From positions 19,122,519 through 19,186,518 of the forward strand of contig NW_024040817.1 of assembly GCF_014851395.1 (NCBI RefSeq): DNA of 64,000 bases, given 5' to 3'. The DNA comes from Micropterus salmoides (lineage: Eukaryota; Chordata; Actinopteri; Centrarchiformes; Centrarchidae). Shown piece after piece: positions 1 through 10,354 of the stretch. Position numbers and translations under genes: made by a program. The notes beneath the pieces were generated by a model, which saw only the letters and a program-made list of their open reading frames with translations, was not told where the DNA came from and searched no databases. Every line of letters begins with the position of its first letter. Positions within the stretch are counted from its first letter, which is position 1.

Positions 1-370
1 AAATATTAAAATTTCTATATTTATGCTAAAGCCAGTGATGTCACCGGCTAAAATAGAAAAACCATCTGAGACACTGGCAAATATGCAGGGGCTGGAATTC
101 CCAAATAAGAAATTAATTGAGAGAAGAATGTCAGTAAGTGGAAAATGCCGGGAAAAGAAGAACTGAGGGGGGTGAGAAATAGTGGGGAGGTTAAAGGAGA
201 CATTCAGCCTTTTAAGGCTGCAAAACGCAGATCCATTTTTAGTCAGAATGAAGCAGAGAGACTGAAGAAGTCAAGAAGATGACAGAAGAGATAAGAGAAC
301 AGGATATTAATGATGACAACAATGACTACTTTGGGGATGCTCAAAAATAACTTGCACTGATGACTCACTG

Positions 371-436
371 TAAAGGTGTGTGTGTGTGTGGGGGGGGTGG
401 GTGTGTGTGTGTGTGTGTGTGGGGGGGGGGGGGGGG
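371..436. repeat. (TG)n / poly-G low-complexity tract
   Basis: Alternating GT runs are interrupted by G7 and end in an uninterrupted G16 (421-436). The apparent reading frames across it are artefacts of the repeat. Confidence 0.85.
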
Positions 437-581
437 TAGGTAGCCAGACCAGTAGTGGAAAAAGGATCAAGATCCTTTACTTAAGTAAAAGTACCAATAT
501 CACAACAGAAGTAGACGTCATCCAGTCTTTTGCAAGTAAGAGCAAACAAGTATTATTATTATTACTACTACCACTACTACA

Positions 582-618
<37 letters not shown>

Positions 619-1030
619 TAATAATAATAATAATAATAATTTATTTATAGCACCTTTCAAGTCACCAAAGGACACTTTACAAATCCAGTCAGAGAGTCAA
701 TACTTAGTAAAAGACAACAGTGTAAAGAAAATGAACAATAGCAGTAAAATATATGTACAGGTAAAGGAACACATTCATAATTTACACATTACGCAGCACC
801 AGGGCAAGCTAATGTAAACATATGAGTTTTTAGTAGTGTTGCTTAAAAGGAGCAACAGATGTGCACTGGCGCAAACCCTGAGGGAAAGCATTCCAGAGTT
901 TAGGGCCAGCCACACTGACTGCCTTGTCACCCATAGTGCAGAGCCTGGAGGGGGGCGTGGAGAGTAGATGGGCATCATGAAGCTACCGCCAGCAGCCAAA
1001 GACTGGAACAGGGGTCGACAGATAGCCTGG
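582..1030 (-). mobile_element. 3' fragment of a CR1/L2/Rex1-type LINE with (AAT)n tail
   Basis: Read on the minus strand, about 945-835 encodes a peptide of the form TMGDKAVSVAGPKLWNAFPQ, then LRQCTSVAPFKQ and a stop. This matches the conserved C-terminal end of CR1/L2/Rex1-clade reverse transcriptases (pattern GDRAFSVAAPxLWNSLP...F.LKT). Downstream on the same strand is a short 3' UTR, then a TTATTTATAG-like motif, then a pure (AAT)n array at 582-640, as expected for the 3' terminus of such LINEs. The 5' part is missing, so the copy is 5'-truncated. The exact 5' boundary is uncertain. It lies in the long tinagl1 intron. Confidence 0.6.
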
Positions 1031-3223
1031 CTTTGTTCAAAGGTAACAAAACCTGCCTACCAGCACCTATCTTTTTGTTTAATGTAAAAATTATACATCT
1101 GGTTTGTTTTAGTGTTTATGCTAAGCTAAGTAAACTGGCTCCAGCTACATAGTTACTCAATAGACAGGAAAGTGGCATTGATATTCTCAACTCTCTTTTG
1201 TACACACTTCTATGTACTTTTTAGATGAATTGTTAACAAGCTATAGTCTTTAACTCCCCTTTGGAGATTTTAAAGTTTTATTGATGTTTTCTTGGTTTCT
1301 TGGTTGTCTGACTGTAAATGTTTTGGTTCTCAGGTCCCTCTATAACACTATCTGGTTAAATAAAGTTACTACGTCAACATAAATTACTGTGTATAAAAGC
1401 CACAGGGTCAGCAGCCGTTTTGGGAATATCATAATAAATGATTACGTTAGAATGAGGGGTATTTCCCACATGGGCGTGTATAGACTCCAAAGTCTACTGT
1501 ACATTAGACATCATGTGTACAGAGAGGGGAACCTGCCCATTAAACACAAACACACAATGATCAAGAGGCCAAATTCCCCTTTAGTCACAGGGAAGCCTAC
1601 AGAGTGTGTTTCACCTCTCAAACTGCACTCCTCCCTGCTGGGTCTCTGAGACTCGAGCAAACACAAGCACACACACTAATATATACCCACACTGCCACAC
1701 ACTTTAGACCAGTGACTGTCTGCTCAGCCTCCCACAGAGGACCGTCTGATGGCTTTGATTGAAGAGAAGAGACAATGACCTTTCGCCTCTCCCTCCCTTC
1801 AGCGGTAAAATATACACGCAGCTCAGTGCCACTGATCCCGCCAGTACATTGGGGACAGAGAATAGTTTGTGTGTGTTTAGATATGACATATCTACAGCAT
1901 CTGAGGAACTGTACAACTTAGGACGTCCAAGTGGCCATTTGGCTGTTGTCCAAGTGCACGCAGACACAGATCGTTGGCCCTTCGGGCTGTGTGAGATTGC
2001 CAGCGCGAGTGGGAGGCGCCATGTTTCAGATCATTTGGAGCAGATAAAGAGTTATCAAGATTCCAACAGCTCAGGGCGGAAAAGGCCTCAGCTGGAGATC
2101 CCATTAACACAACAAAAGACTGCCACACATATCATAGTGCATCTTCACACGCGCACTCACACACACACAAACACACACAAAAAGTAAACAGAAGCATTGC
2201 TTTAGTACTGCTTTTAGTCAGTGTGTGTTTTGTTTCTATGCTGTCTAGTGCTGACACAATCTGCCAAGGAGTTATTTGAAGCTTTAACCGTGCCGTAGGA
2301 AAAGAAGATAAAGTTTAGACCAATTGGGACACTGATGTCAAAGAGCTGATATTTTTGACTGTATGGGTGATATTTGGCTAACAAGGCTTCCCATTTTGCC
2401 CAAGTCAGGGGTTAGCCAAGACATGTAGGAGATTAGATAAAAGCATGCAGGAGCTTGACCACTGCTAATAAGAAACTAAGAAAAAGGAGGGAGAGCTGCC
2501 TGTTGACTCAAAGCGGAAGTTATGTCCTCCACCCTGTAGCCCTGATTGTGAGAGTTGGGAGGACGCTCATTTGGGAAATTAATAAGTGGAGAGAGTGGGA
2601 GTAGGAAAAGGGAGTGTGTGTGTGTCTGCGGCAAAGTTGTGGTGCAATTTTTCAAGCGTCCATGTGTATTGCTTTAACAAGCACGTGTGAGAGAGTATAT
2701 GCATAAGGCTCTTTTGTTTGGGGGTGTTGGCACATAAACGCTGTTTTCTGCTAAGCTGGAACACTGGAGGCTATTTTTACCACGCAATTTGTGTTTGCTC
2801 ATCCTCCACAAGTCTTTCCTCAAGAAAAAAAGCCTGCCCTGCCATTTATCATCTTACACCTGCCTATCTACACCATCACACCCTTTAGGTCAAACTTAAT
2901 TGAGCTGCCTTGATAAAAGTCATACTTTAAGCCTATCACACTGACACAGCACAGCTACTGGAGTCGAACAGCTACAAGACTTAAAGCAGGGGATGTGGAG
3001 ATCCGCGGGTCAGCGTGGTTTCTGTTAGACGCGTTGTGACAAACAGCAACAGAATGTTCTTGTTGCATTAAAATAAATACAACACAGATGTAAAAAAAAT
3101 GGATGTTAAAATTAATATTTATGAGCAATTGTGCATGTTCACACCCGTACACATATAGGGTCTGTGAGGAACATCAAATGACACAAGTGTGAGAAACAAC
3201 AGCGAAGCACATGTGAGGAATTA

Positions 3224-3387
3224 AGGCCCCATCCACACTACTCTGATAACTGAAAACACACATCTAGTCATTTTAATGTAGACGGAGATCAACTCTAAAA
3301 CGCAGCTAAAACACTGGTGTGGACGGAGATTGTATTTGTTTTAAGTCTCCATTTCTAATCTAAAACGGAGTTGTGTGGATGGGGCCT
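3224..3387. mobile_element. MITE-like element with terminal inverted repeats
   Basis: The 164-bp block starts with AGGCCCCATCCACAC and ends with its exact reverse complement. After one mismatch the match continues as ACTC. The interior holds imperfect copies of a GTGTGGACGGAGA-like motif and TCTAAAACG-like motifs, and has no coding capacity. I do not see a clear target-site duplication (left AGGAATTA, right AAAAAAGG), so the superfamily is open; a hAT-like non-autonomous element is one possibility. Confidence 0.6.
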
Positions 3388-4028
3388 AAAAAAGGCCTAC
3401 TGTTTTTAGACACAAAATCATGTCAGGGTCATAAAGCGAGGTGTTGTTTGTAAATATGTCCATCAGTGCCCCTGAACTGGATAGAACATTGTCAGGGAGA
3501 CCTACTCAAAGAGTCAAAACAAGAAAGCTTGAGATTTGTATAACAAATGTATCCCCTATTCCCCCCCTTCCAGACACAGATTGCCAATGTGTTCTCCAGA
3601 GAGAACGCTTTGGAATACATAATAACTGACTTTATCAGCATAACCTGGTCAATACATGGAGCAGTAAGTTTGTAAACAGACCTTAGAGTCAACATTCTCT
3701 ATGCTCCCAGTCCTCCAGCTCATTATCCTCTTAATATGACACATTAAAAAGACCGTTTAAGGTCAAATGCTCAATGTATGTTTCCCGGGGTCAATATGTT
3801 GAATTCACCCAGTAGGTTTATTGTCTACTGATGTTTTAGTTATACACCTTACTCAATTTGGGGGCAATATTATTTTCTTGCCTTTAGACAGCGATATCTC
3901 CACAATGGCTGAATGAATTTTTACCATTACAACTGCATTGAAATGTCTATCTTCTTTTTTTTAGCATTTTGAAGTGCAAGGATAATTGCTTACAATGTGA
4001 GTTCATATCAAAAGACACACATGCTGCG

Positions 4029-4060
4029 AACGTAGGAACGTAGGAACATAGGAACATAGG
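4029..4060. repeat. Four-copy 8-bp tandem repeat
   Basis: Four head-to-tail copies of AACGTAGG/AACATAGG, in the order two of the first form and two of the second. Confidence 0.8.
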
Positions 4061-4234
4061 ATGAGCCCCTGCTAGTGGCAGATGTTTAGCAAAAATGGGG
4101 ATATACTGTGTATACAGTATTCACCGTCTTATTTTATTGTGTCAGCACAGTAAGTACAGCTGAGGCTGATGGAGACGTCACTAGGCGTTTAGTCATAAAC
4201 AAAATAAGTTTTGACCTGGTGATGACCAGTTATT

Positions 4235-4392
4235 ACAATTCATCTTGAGGGGGACATATATGTCCATACCAAATTTCATGGCAATCAATCTGATAGTTGT
4301 TGAGATAGTTCAGTCTGGGCCAAAATTGCGGAGAGACTGACAGACACACATTGCAATCCAGAGAGCCATGCAGCTAGCGTGGCTAAAAACAG
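4235..4392 (+). repeat. Teleost interspersed repeat fragment
   Basis: The segment holds ATTTCATGGCAATCAATCTG, then a GTTGTTGAGATAGTTCAGTC-type motif, and ends CATGCAGCTAGCGTGGC. I recognise this string order from abundant dispersed repeats in fish genomes (recollection, not a search). No coding potential is seen. It may extend upstream toward about 3880. Confidence 0.45.
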
Positions 4393-7215
4393 TGCTCTCT
4401 ACAACATTCTGTCTCATCTGATGCAAAAAAAGTCATCAAACATTCACAACAGGAACAAACTTCAATAGCTTTCCACTGTTTAACATTCTCAACTGTTAGG
4501 ACATCAACAAAAAACAAGGCAAGGCCTGCAGCCCTTTGTTTTCCAAACTTTAAGCGTGTGTTTCATCCTTTACTATCTCATTACTCTTACACTGAACAAT
4601 GGGCCTTTTTCACAGCAGACTTGCCATAGAAAAGCACAGGTGTTACTTACAACATTGACGATAGCTCTGTTCTATTCAAGTATCCCAATAAGGCAGTGTG
4701 ACAGTGAGCCCATATGCACAACACCAGGAAGCTGAAACTGAAGCAGCTAAATGGAGTTCATCTTTAATGTACCCCTATTGTTTGTTCAACTGACATGTTA
4801 AAATAACTTTTGAGAAAAATTATGGGCAAAGAGTGATGACACATAGTAGAGGACGTGGAGGGACCGTCAGGATGTGTGTTTGTGAGTTTGTGTGGGTATA
4901 AAGATCATGTGATCAATGTAAGATTTACACTCAAACTAAATTTTACTCCACCAGTGGCTTTATTATCAGAAGCACATGCTGTACACAAATTTTGTAACAT
5001 AGCTCAATTTTAAATTCCAGTACAGATCCCAGAGGTCTTAAGAATGCCATGTACCGCATGTCAGTGTAAAATTTTGAGAAATGTGACGCACAAGATTGTT
5101 ATAATGGCGAAGCATATTCATGAAGTGAGGGTGGAGAAAATGTTTTTCAAAATTGAAGCTACTTAAGAGGATATTTAATAGAAAGCCAGGTATGTAAGAG
5201 GTTAAAAGAGAAACAGAGGAAGAAAGAGGGCTTTACATACCATAAATTGCAGTTCTCTTTATATGTTTGCCCTGTAAAGAACTTGTTCCCATTTCTTTCA
5301 CAGGTGCCTGAGAGGAGACAAAGAGGGGCAACTTAATATATCAGGGTTCCTACTATTAATCTCAAAGAAAGTCACACACAGTCTCAGATGCAGAGACAGA
5401 ACTACACACTTACACATACAACACTCACACTTAATATAATACCATCAGACTGGCCAAATTCCTTCACTTCACAAAAATAAAAAAGTGTTAACAGTAACTC
5501 CCCCGGTGTGTGTGTGTGGCTCTGTGTGCGCGTGTACACACAGTATATGTGAGGTCTTAGGAGCTCTGAGCTCCAGTAATCCAGTGTAGGAATGTTGCGT
5601 TAGCTTCTTTCCTGCCTTCCCAGGCTTCCTGGGCCCTCGTCATGCTTTAACCAGCTTAGGCTTCACTTCGCCACCTCTAGAGAGACTGAAGGAAAGGGCC
5701 GCAAAAGTAGCCCATCCATAATTAAACACCAAGAAATGTGTGAGCTGCAATGGTGAGTCAGCTCAGCATTGTCACAAAGCACAACAATGATTTAGCAGTG
5801 GCACAGCATTACCATTCAGTTTAAATGAATTTTGACCCATTACGCTTGAAGCTTACTTCCAGATTGTGAAAACTATATTGGCTTGGTGACAGATTCACAA
5901 TGAGGGTTATTTACAAGCTGATTTACAGTGAAAGGCGCTGTCAGTGTGAATTTCATATGGAATTTAGGGCATGAGCTGGCCGAGAATTCAGTGTGAGTGG
6001 GTTTCGAGGCCCAGAGCTGACTGTGTGACTTACAACCAAGTCCTCTGATACGTGTCTTCCCCTTTACAGCTGTCTCACCCAGTCTATCACAGCCCTGCCC
6101 AGATTGTGACAAGTTACACATTGACAGTGAAGGTTTTTAGATAGGGTAATTCTGTTGTATATATGAGGTTTCATGTAACAGGCTGATGTGATACTTCTTA
6201 TATGGCATGATGAGTGAATATTCAGATTTATACACTGACTTTGACAACAAAATTTTAATACATATCCAGTTGAATAAAGCATTGAATATTGAGTTATGGA
6301 CTACAACAATCTGTGACTGCAGGCCAGCAATAGTTGTTGTGAAAATCTATCACCTCCTTCCTTTTGAAGCACCAAAGCTTTGCTCCAGGCTGTGTGACTG
6401 TGTGGTCGAGTGGGAGCACATACCTGCATCGACCCCTCTGCTTCCCATCCTGCACCCGTTGTCTGTCTCTCCCTCCCTTCGCATAGCCCACATTCTTTCT
6501 CCTGACCTCCATTTATCCCTCCATCCACCCCTCCTCCCTCCCTCTGTCTGCGTTAATAAGAAGTGTTCTGTTCCCTGCTCTGTTCTCAGGTAGTCCTCTG
6601 CTGTCACTGGCACATTTTACACATCTGCCTTGAGAGAATGTTATGTACTGTTACTGTGTGCGGAATCCGAATGTTGTCAACTGAATAGTTGGACTCGGGG
6701 ACTGCACAGAAATTATCAGGGGTGGACAGAGGGTCAGAAAAGAGAGAGGGTATTGTAATTTTTATCTTTGGTGAAGGGAGAGTAGACTGACTTTTTGGGA
6801 GATATAGGGAGGGTCTTTTATTTAATTTTTTTTTGTTTCAGGCTCCCTTTTTAGATTTAATAATAAGAAAGAGATCAAACAGACAATAATGCATGGTGTT
6901 CATGTGCACCATGGGTCATAAAGGTGTGTTTGGCCATATAAGATTTTCCTCATGATAATCAAGTAAGCAGCTAAGAGGACATGCATGGGTCTGAGAGAAT
7001 TATCATCAGTATTTATAAAAAACAAATACAAGATTTAGCTTCCCTACACACACTTATTTTCATGCTGTCCCTAGTCTTAAGCATGTGTCTTTCTTGTGAG
7101 AAAGCAGGTATGTAATTGCAATTAATTTCAGATGCCATGCTGCTTTGCAGTGTGATCCAGCAGAAGAGTGCACACGCAAACGTATTTACACATTCGCTTG
7201 CACACCCTTACTTAC

Positions 7216-7519
7216 CAATGAAAGGTGGCTGCACGCCTAGACAATGACCCCAGAAGTCAGGGCAGCAATCAGAGATGGTGCGGTTGCAGAACAGGTCACA
7301 GTAGCAGATGGTGTCCAGGTAGGGAACCGTGCAGAGGTCGTCTCTGCCAGGGCAGCACCCTCCTCTCCTCTGGCAGTAGGAGCCAAATGGGTCCCTGATG
7401 CCACCAACATGGAGCGGATTGGCAAGTTCCCTCTTGGTCCTTCTAGACAGGATCCTGTCTGCAGTGCTTGCTCCAACCACCAGGAGCAGCAGTGCCACAG
7501 TCAACAGGAATAGCTTCAT
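7216..7519 (-). CDS. tinagl1: Tubulointerstitial nephritis antigen-like 1, first coding exon
   Basis: The exon encodes about 101 residues of a secreted matricellular protein of the basement membrane. Seen directly: ATG at 7519; a hydrophobic signal peptide (residues 2-18, likely cleavage after about A20); a dibasic-rich stretch (RRTKR, 26-30); then a somatomedin-B-like domain with ten cysteines (49, 55, 56, 63, 72, 74, 78, 85, 86, 93). This includes the YCDLFCNRT...DCCPDFW core and an N-glycosylation sequon at N79. The sequence closely follows the N-terminus of vertebrate TINAGL1 (HLRGIRD..G.YC, PPF after the domain). The exon ends at a strong donor (G|GTAAGT) in phase 1. An acceptor (TTTACACAG) lies seven bases 5' of the ATG, so a non-coding first exon exists upstream. 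The VWC-like region and the inactive cathepsin-B-like domain are not in the window. Paralogue TINAG is a less likely identity. Confidence 0.9.
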
Positions 7520-9076
7520 GATGAAACTGTGTAAAGAAAGGGGACAGGAATAAGGATAAAATATGTTTAGGTAAAGGTAATGCTACATAATCCATGCCCT
7601 TCTTTAATCCTTTTTCCTGCAATAGACACTTATATGATGAAGTGGAAAAAGGTTGGCTTGCTTTTCCCAAGAAGAGAGACTCCAAATGCTTCACACTCCA
7701 CAGGAAGAGAGCTGAAGAGGTTACACTGTGAGCCGCATAACTGGAATATGACTGCTGCAAACACACTGTCCTGTCCCGCTGTGTCATTCACATACACACT
7801 GAGGCAAATACACTCAGTAGCACATACACACTAAAGATACATTTAAACTGAACTGGCAGTAAATGGTCCAAGCAGAAACCCCCATGATCCTTAGAGATCA
7901 TCTGCTTATTTTTTCAACTTTCCATTTCAAGCCCCCAACACAAACAGCAACTAAATATGAAAATACATTCAGCAAGAAAGTGACGGAAAACAATCTTGCA
8001 ATAATAGAAACAAAGAGGTCTTTAAATGTGTTGATGTATGATGGGGTCACTTCAGGTTGTTTAGCTACACTTTATTTACTCTCAGCCCCCACTTATTCTT
8101 TAGACTGAATATGTATGTGATTCCCACATTTTGCTATATTTTTCCTTCATAAGTGCTGCTACTTAGTGCCTCTTGTGCTGTTATTATTTTCACTAGTGCA
8201 GCACTGTTTGCATTGCAGTGTTTATAAATCCAGCTGCAATATAACCCTGTAATTAAATATTTTACTTTATCCAAAAGGGACCTGGGGCCAATGCAGTTGC
8301 TAGTATGAGGGATGAGGGAGGTGACATTATCATCCGAGATTAGCGTGCTATCTCAGTCAGGGAAATAAAGTAATGTCCTGCTGTCAAAGCTAATCTGTCA
8401 CACTTAAGGAAATTGTCTGGGTGAACGGACACAGCCCACATCCAGTATTAATGGACCTCAGAGACAATACAGTTTATCTAAGTGCCAAGCTGGGGCATGG
8501 TAACAGGGCAGGCAGGGGGGAACTAGACATACAGTAACTGTCTGTTAACCACAGTTTTTGAAACTAGTGTGATCACACTTCAGCTGATGACTCTGGTATC
8601 AACTATCTGACTATAAGCATTCCAAGATATGTGGTTACAATTAATTAATTAATAAAAGTTAATGGAGCTGGATCCCAGTTTTAAAAAACAGCTTAGCCTA
8701 TTAATCGCTTACAGTATGTAAGAACTATGGTACAGTATGTAAGAATTAAGACTATCTGTCTCCACCTGTTAAATTCAAACTCCAAAAAGCATATCAAATA
8801 TTAGGTCATAACTACTGCTAACTGCTGTTCGCTAGTTAGCTCTGTTAGCTGTGCAGCTAACTTAGTCCTATTAGCAGGCAATAGAACCTGGCTATGCAGC
8901 CTCCCAAAGACAGCCTCCAAGACCAACAGAGGCCAGTTTGTCAACAGGAAATACAGTACCGTGGTGATTTACAGCGGCTCTGACCAGGACTCTGATCCTT
9001 CAGAGACGCGAGAGGCGTCAAGAGAGAGGTCGGGCATCAGAGAGGCAGCGTGGGGAGCCAGAATATTTTCAAGGCA

Positions 9077-9346
9077 ATTAGTTTGGTGAAAGAGAGAAAC
9101 TTTCATTCAGAAGGTGTATGGTTGTATTTTTCTGTTTGATAAAGAAAATAGCTGTAAGAATCTCTCCTTTCTTGACATTTTGTGAGTTCATTTTGTTTAT
9201 TTATTAGACTAAAAAAGCAAGAGCTTGTGTAACACAGTAAACACGCTAACGTTACTCGCACACATCTCTTAGATGAAACTACAGGGGGAAGCCTGAGCTA
9301 TACTATGTGACTGTTACCTCTTGAGGTAGAAAATTGTAACACATGA
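9077..9346 (+). repeat. Dispersed repeat, copy A
   Basis: It shares TTAGTTTGGTGAAAGA, AGAAAATAGCTGTAAGAAT, TTTCTTGACATTTTGT, GCCTGAGCTATACTA and CTTCTTGAGGTA-like blocks, in the same order and orientation, with 43252-43412. Copy A carries two extra internal stretches (roughly 55 and 75 bp) relative to the other copy. Family not identified. Confidence 0.65.
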
Positions 9347-9446
9347 CTGGCTTTAAAGGAAGCCACAGTGTCCGGGATACAGTTCCTCAATTTATTAATC
9401 TCTAGTACAGGTATATGCACGTGTAACACCTTCAATTACCAAGCTT

Positions 9447-9451
<5 letters not shown>

Positions 9452-9500
<49 letters not shown>
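9452..9500. repeat. Compound (GT)n(GA)n microsatellite
   Basis: (GT)15 at 9452-9481 runs directly into (GA)n at 9482-9500. Confidence 0.9.
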
Positions 9501-9764
9501 TTAGGCTTAACAAAGGTCAAACAATAATCCATATGTATGCTTGTTTGTGTGGATGCGTGTGTGCGTATTGGTCTCAAGTTACTGGATGGGTGAGTCTCTA
9601 TTGGGCCGGACAAAGACAAGGGGGTTGTCCCCCTGCTTACATAATTAACATCATTAATTTAACCAATCACATCTCAGAGCACAATGGACCCTCTGCAAGT
9701 AAAGCGGGGCTCCGGAAAAAAGATCTTTGCTGTGTTGTTTTCTGCATGACTGTGCCTTTAGATG

Positions 9765-9765
<1 letters not shown>

Positions 9766-9821
<56 letters not shown>
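9766..9821. repeat. (AC)28 microsatellite
   Basis: Uninterrupted AC dinucleotides for 56 bp. Confidence 0.95.
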
Positions 9822-9822
<1 letters not shown>

Positions 9823-10328
9823 GCATATGGCAGCATGGGATGGGCAGGTCTCTTCCTTTACACAAGTGTTTTTTTTGTGGCAGAGTCTCAGCAGCAGTGC
9901 AATAAAACACCCACCAGTCTGCTCAATGAGCTTCAGGTCAAACTGACACAAGCACTGATCGAAGTTCTCGCTGCTGACACTACCTTAAACAAGCAACGTA
10001 CAGTAACTTAAACGTAAATGAAATCTCCAAGGAACTCTAATATAGGAAAATATTTGATTTTGTTTGGTTCAGTTCTCAACTGAAGTGAGAGAATATTAAT
10101 TAGCTGCCGCATCCAAAGTGAACCAATCCTGTAAAGTTCAATATTTCAAACATATCATCAAAATAAGGTAAATAAGGACAAAGTATGTGATACCAAGCAT
10201 TAGTTAGCAAAGCTTTCAATAGATAATACAATGATGCCTCAGCTTCTTTTAGTCTTATGAAACAAGGCCACAGAAGCTGCCATATGGCCCATCGGTGCTC
10301 CAGACAGCTGCAGCCACAGGACAGATGA

Positions 10329-10354
10329 CCCCCCCCCCCCCCCCCCCCCCCCCC
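10329..10354. repeat. C26 homopolymer
   Basis: Twenty-six consecutive C, followed by GCCC. On the minus strand it would be a poly-G run, which can form G-quadruplex structure. The length is prone to sequencing error. Confidence 0.9.

Larger units (their letters stand above)
1..7215 (-). other. tinagl1 intron (non-coding apart from repeats)
   Basis: This stretch follows the first coding exon of tinagl1 on the minus strand. I looked for the next expected exon, a Cys-rich TSP/VWC-like segment followed by the cathepsin-B-like domain, and found nothing convincing. The intron therefore probably runs past the left edge. Contents seen: a LINE fragment (582-1030), an inverted-repeat element (3224-3387), an 8-bp tandem repeat (4029-4060) and an interspersed repeat (about 4235-4392). 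Otherwise it is AT-rich sequence without recognisable features. Confidence 0.6.

Noticed and set aside
1759..2187. 142-codon open frame on the plus strand near the left edge
   Set aside because: Ends in a (CA)n-encoded HT repeat, no recognisable domain, opposite strand also open; no splice-supported gene model.
9654..9951. Open frames encoding long VCVCVC or HTHTHT runs, also at 13939-14268 and 58758-59038
   Set aside because: Translations of (CA)n microsatellites, not genes.
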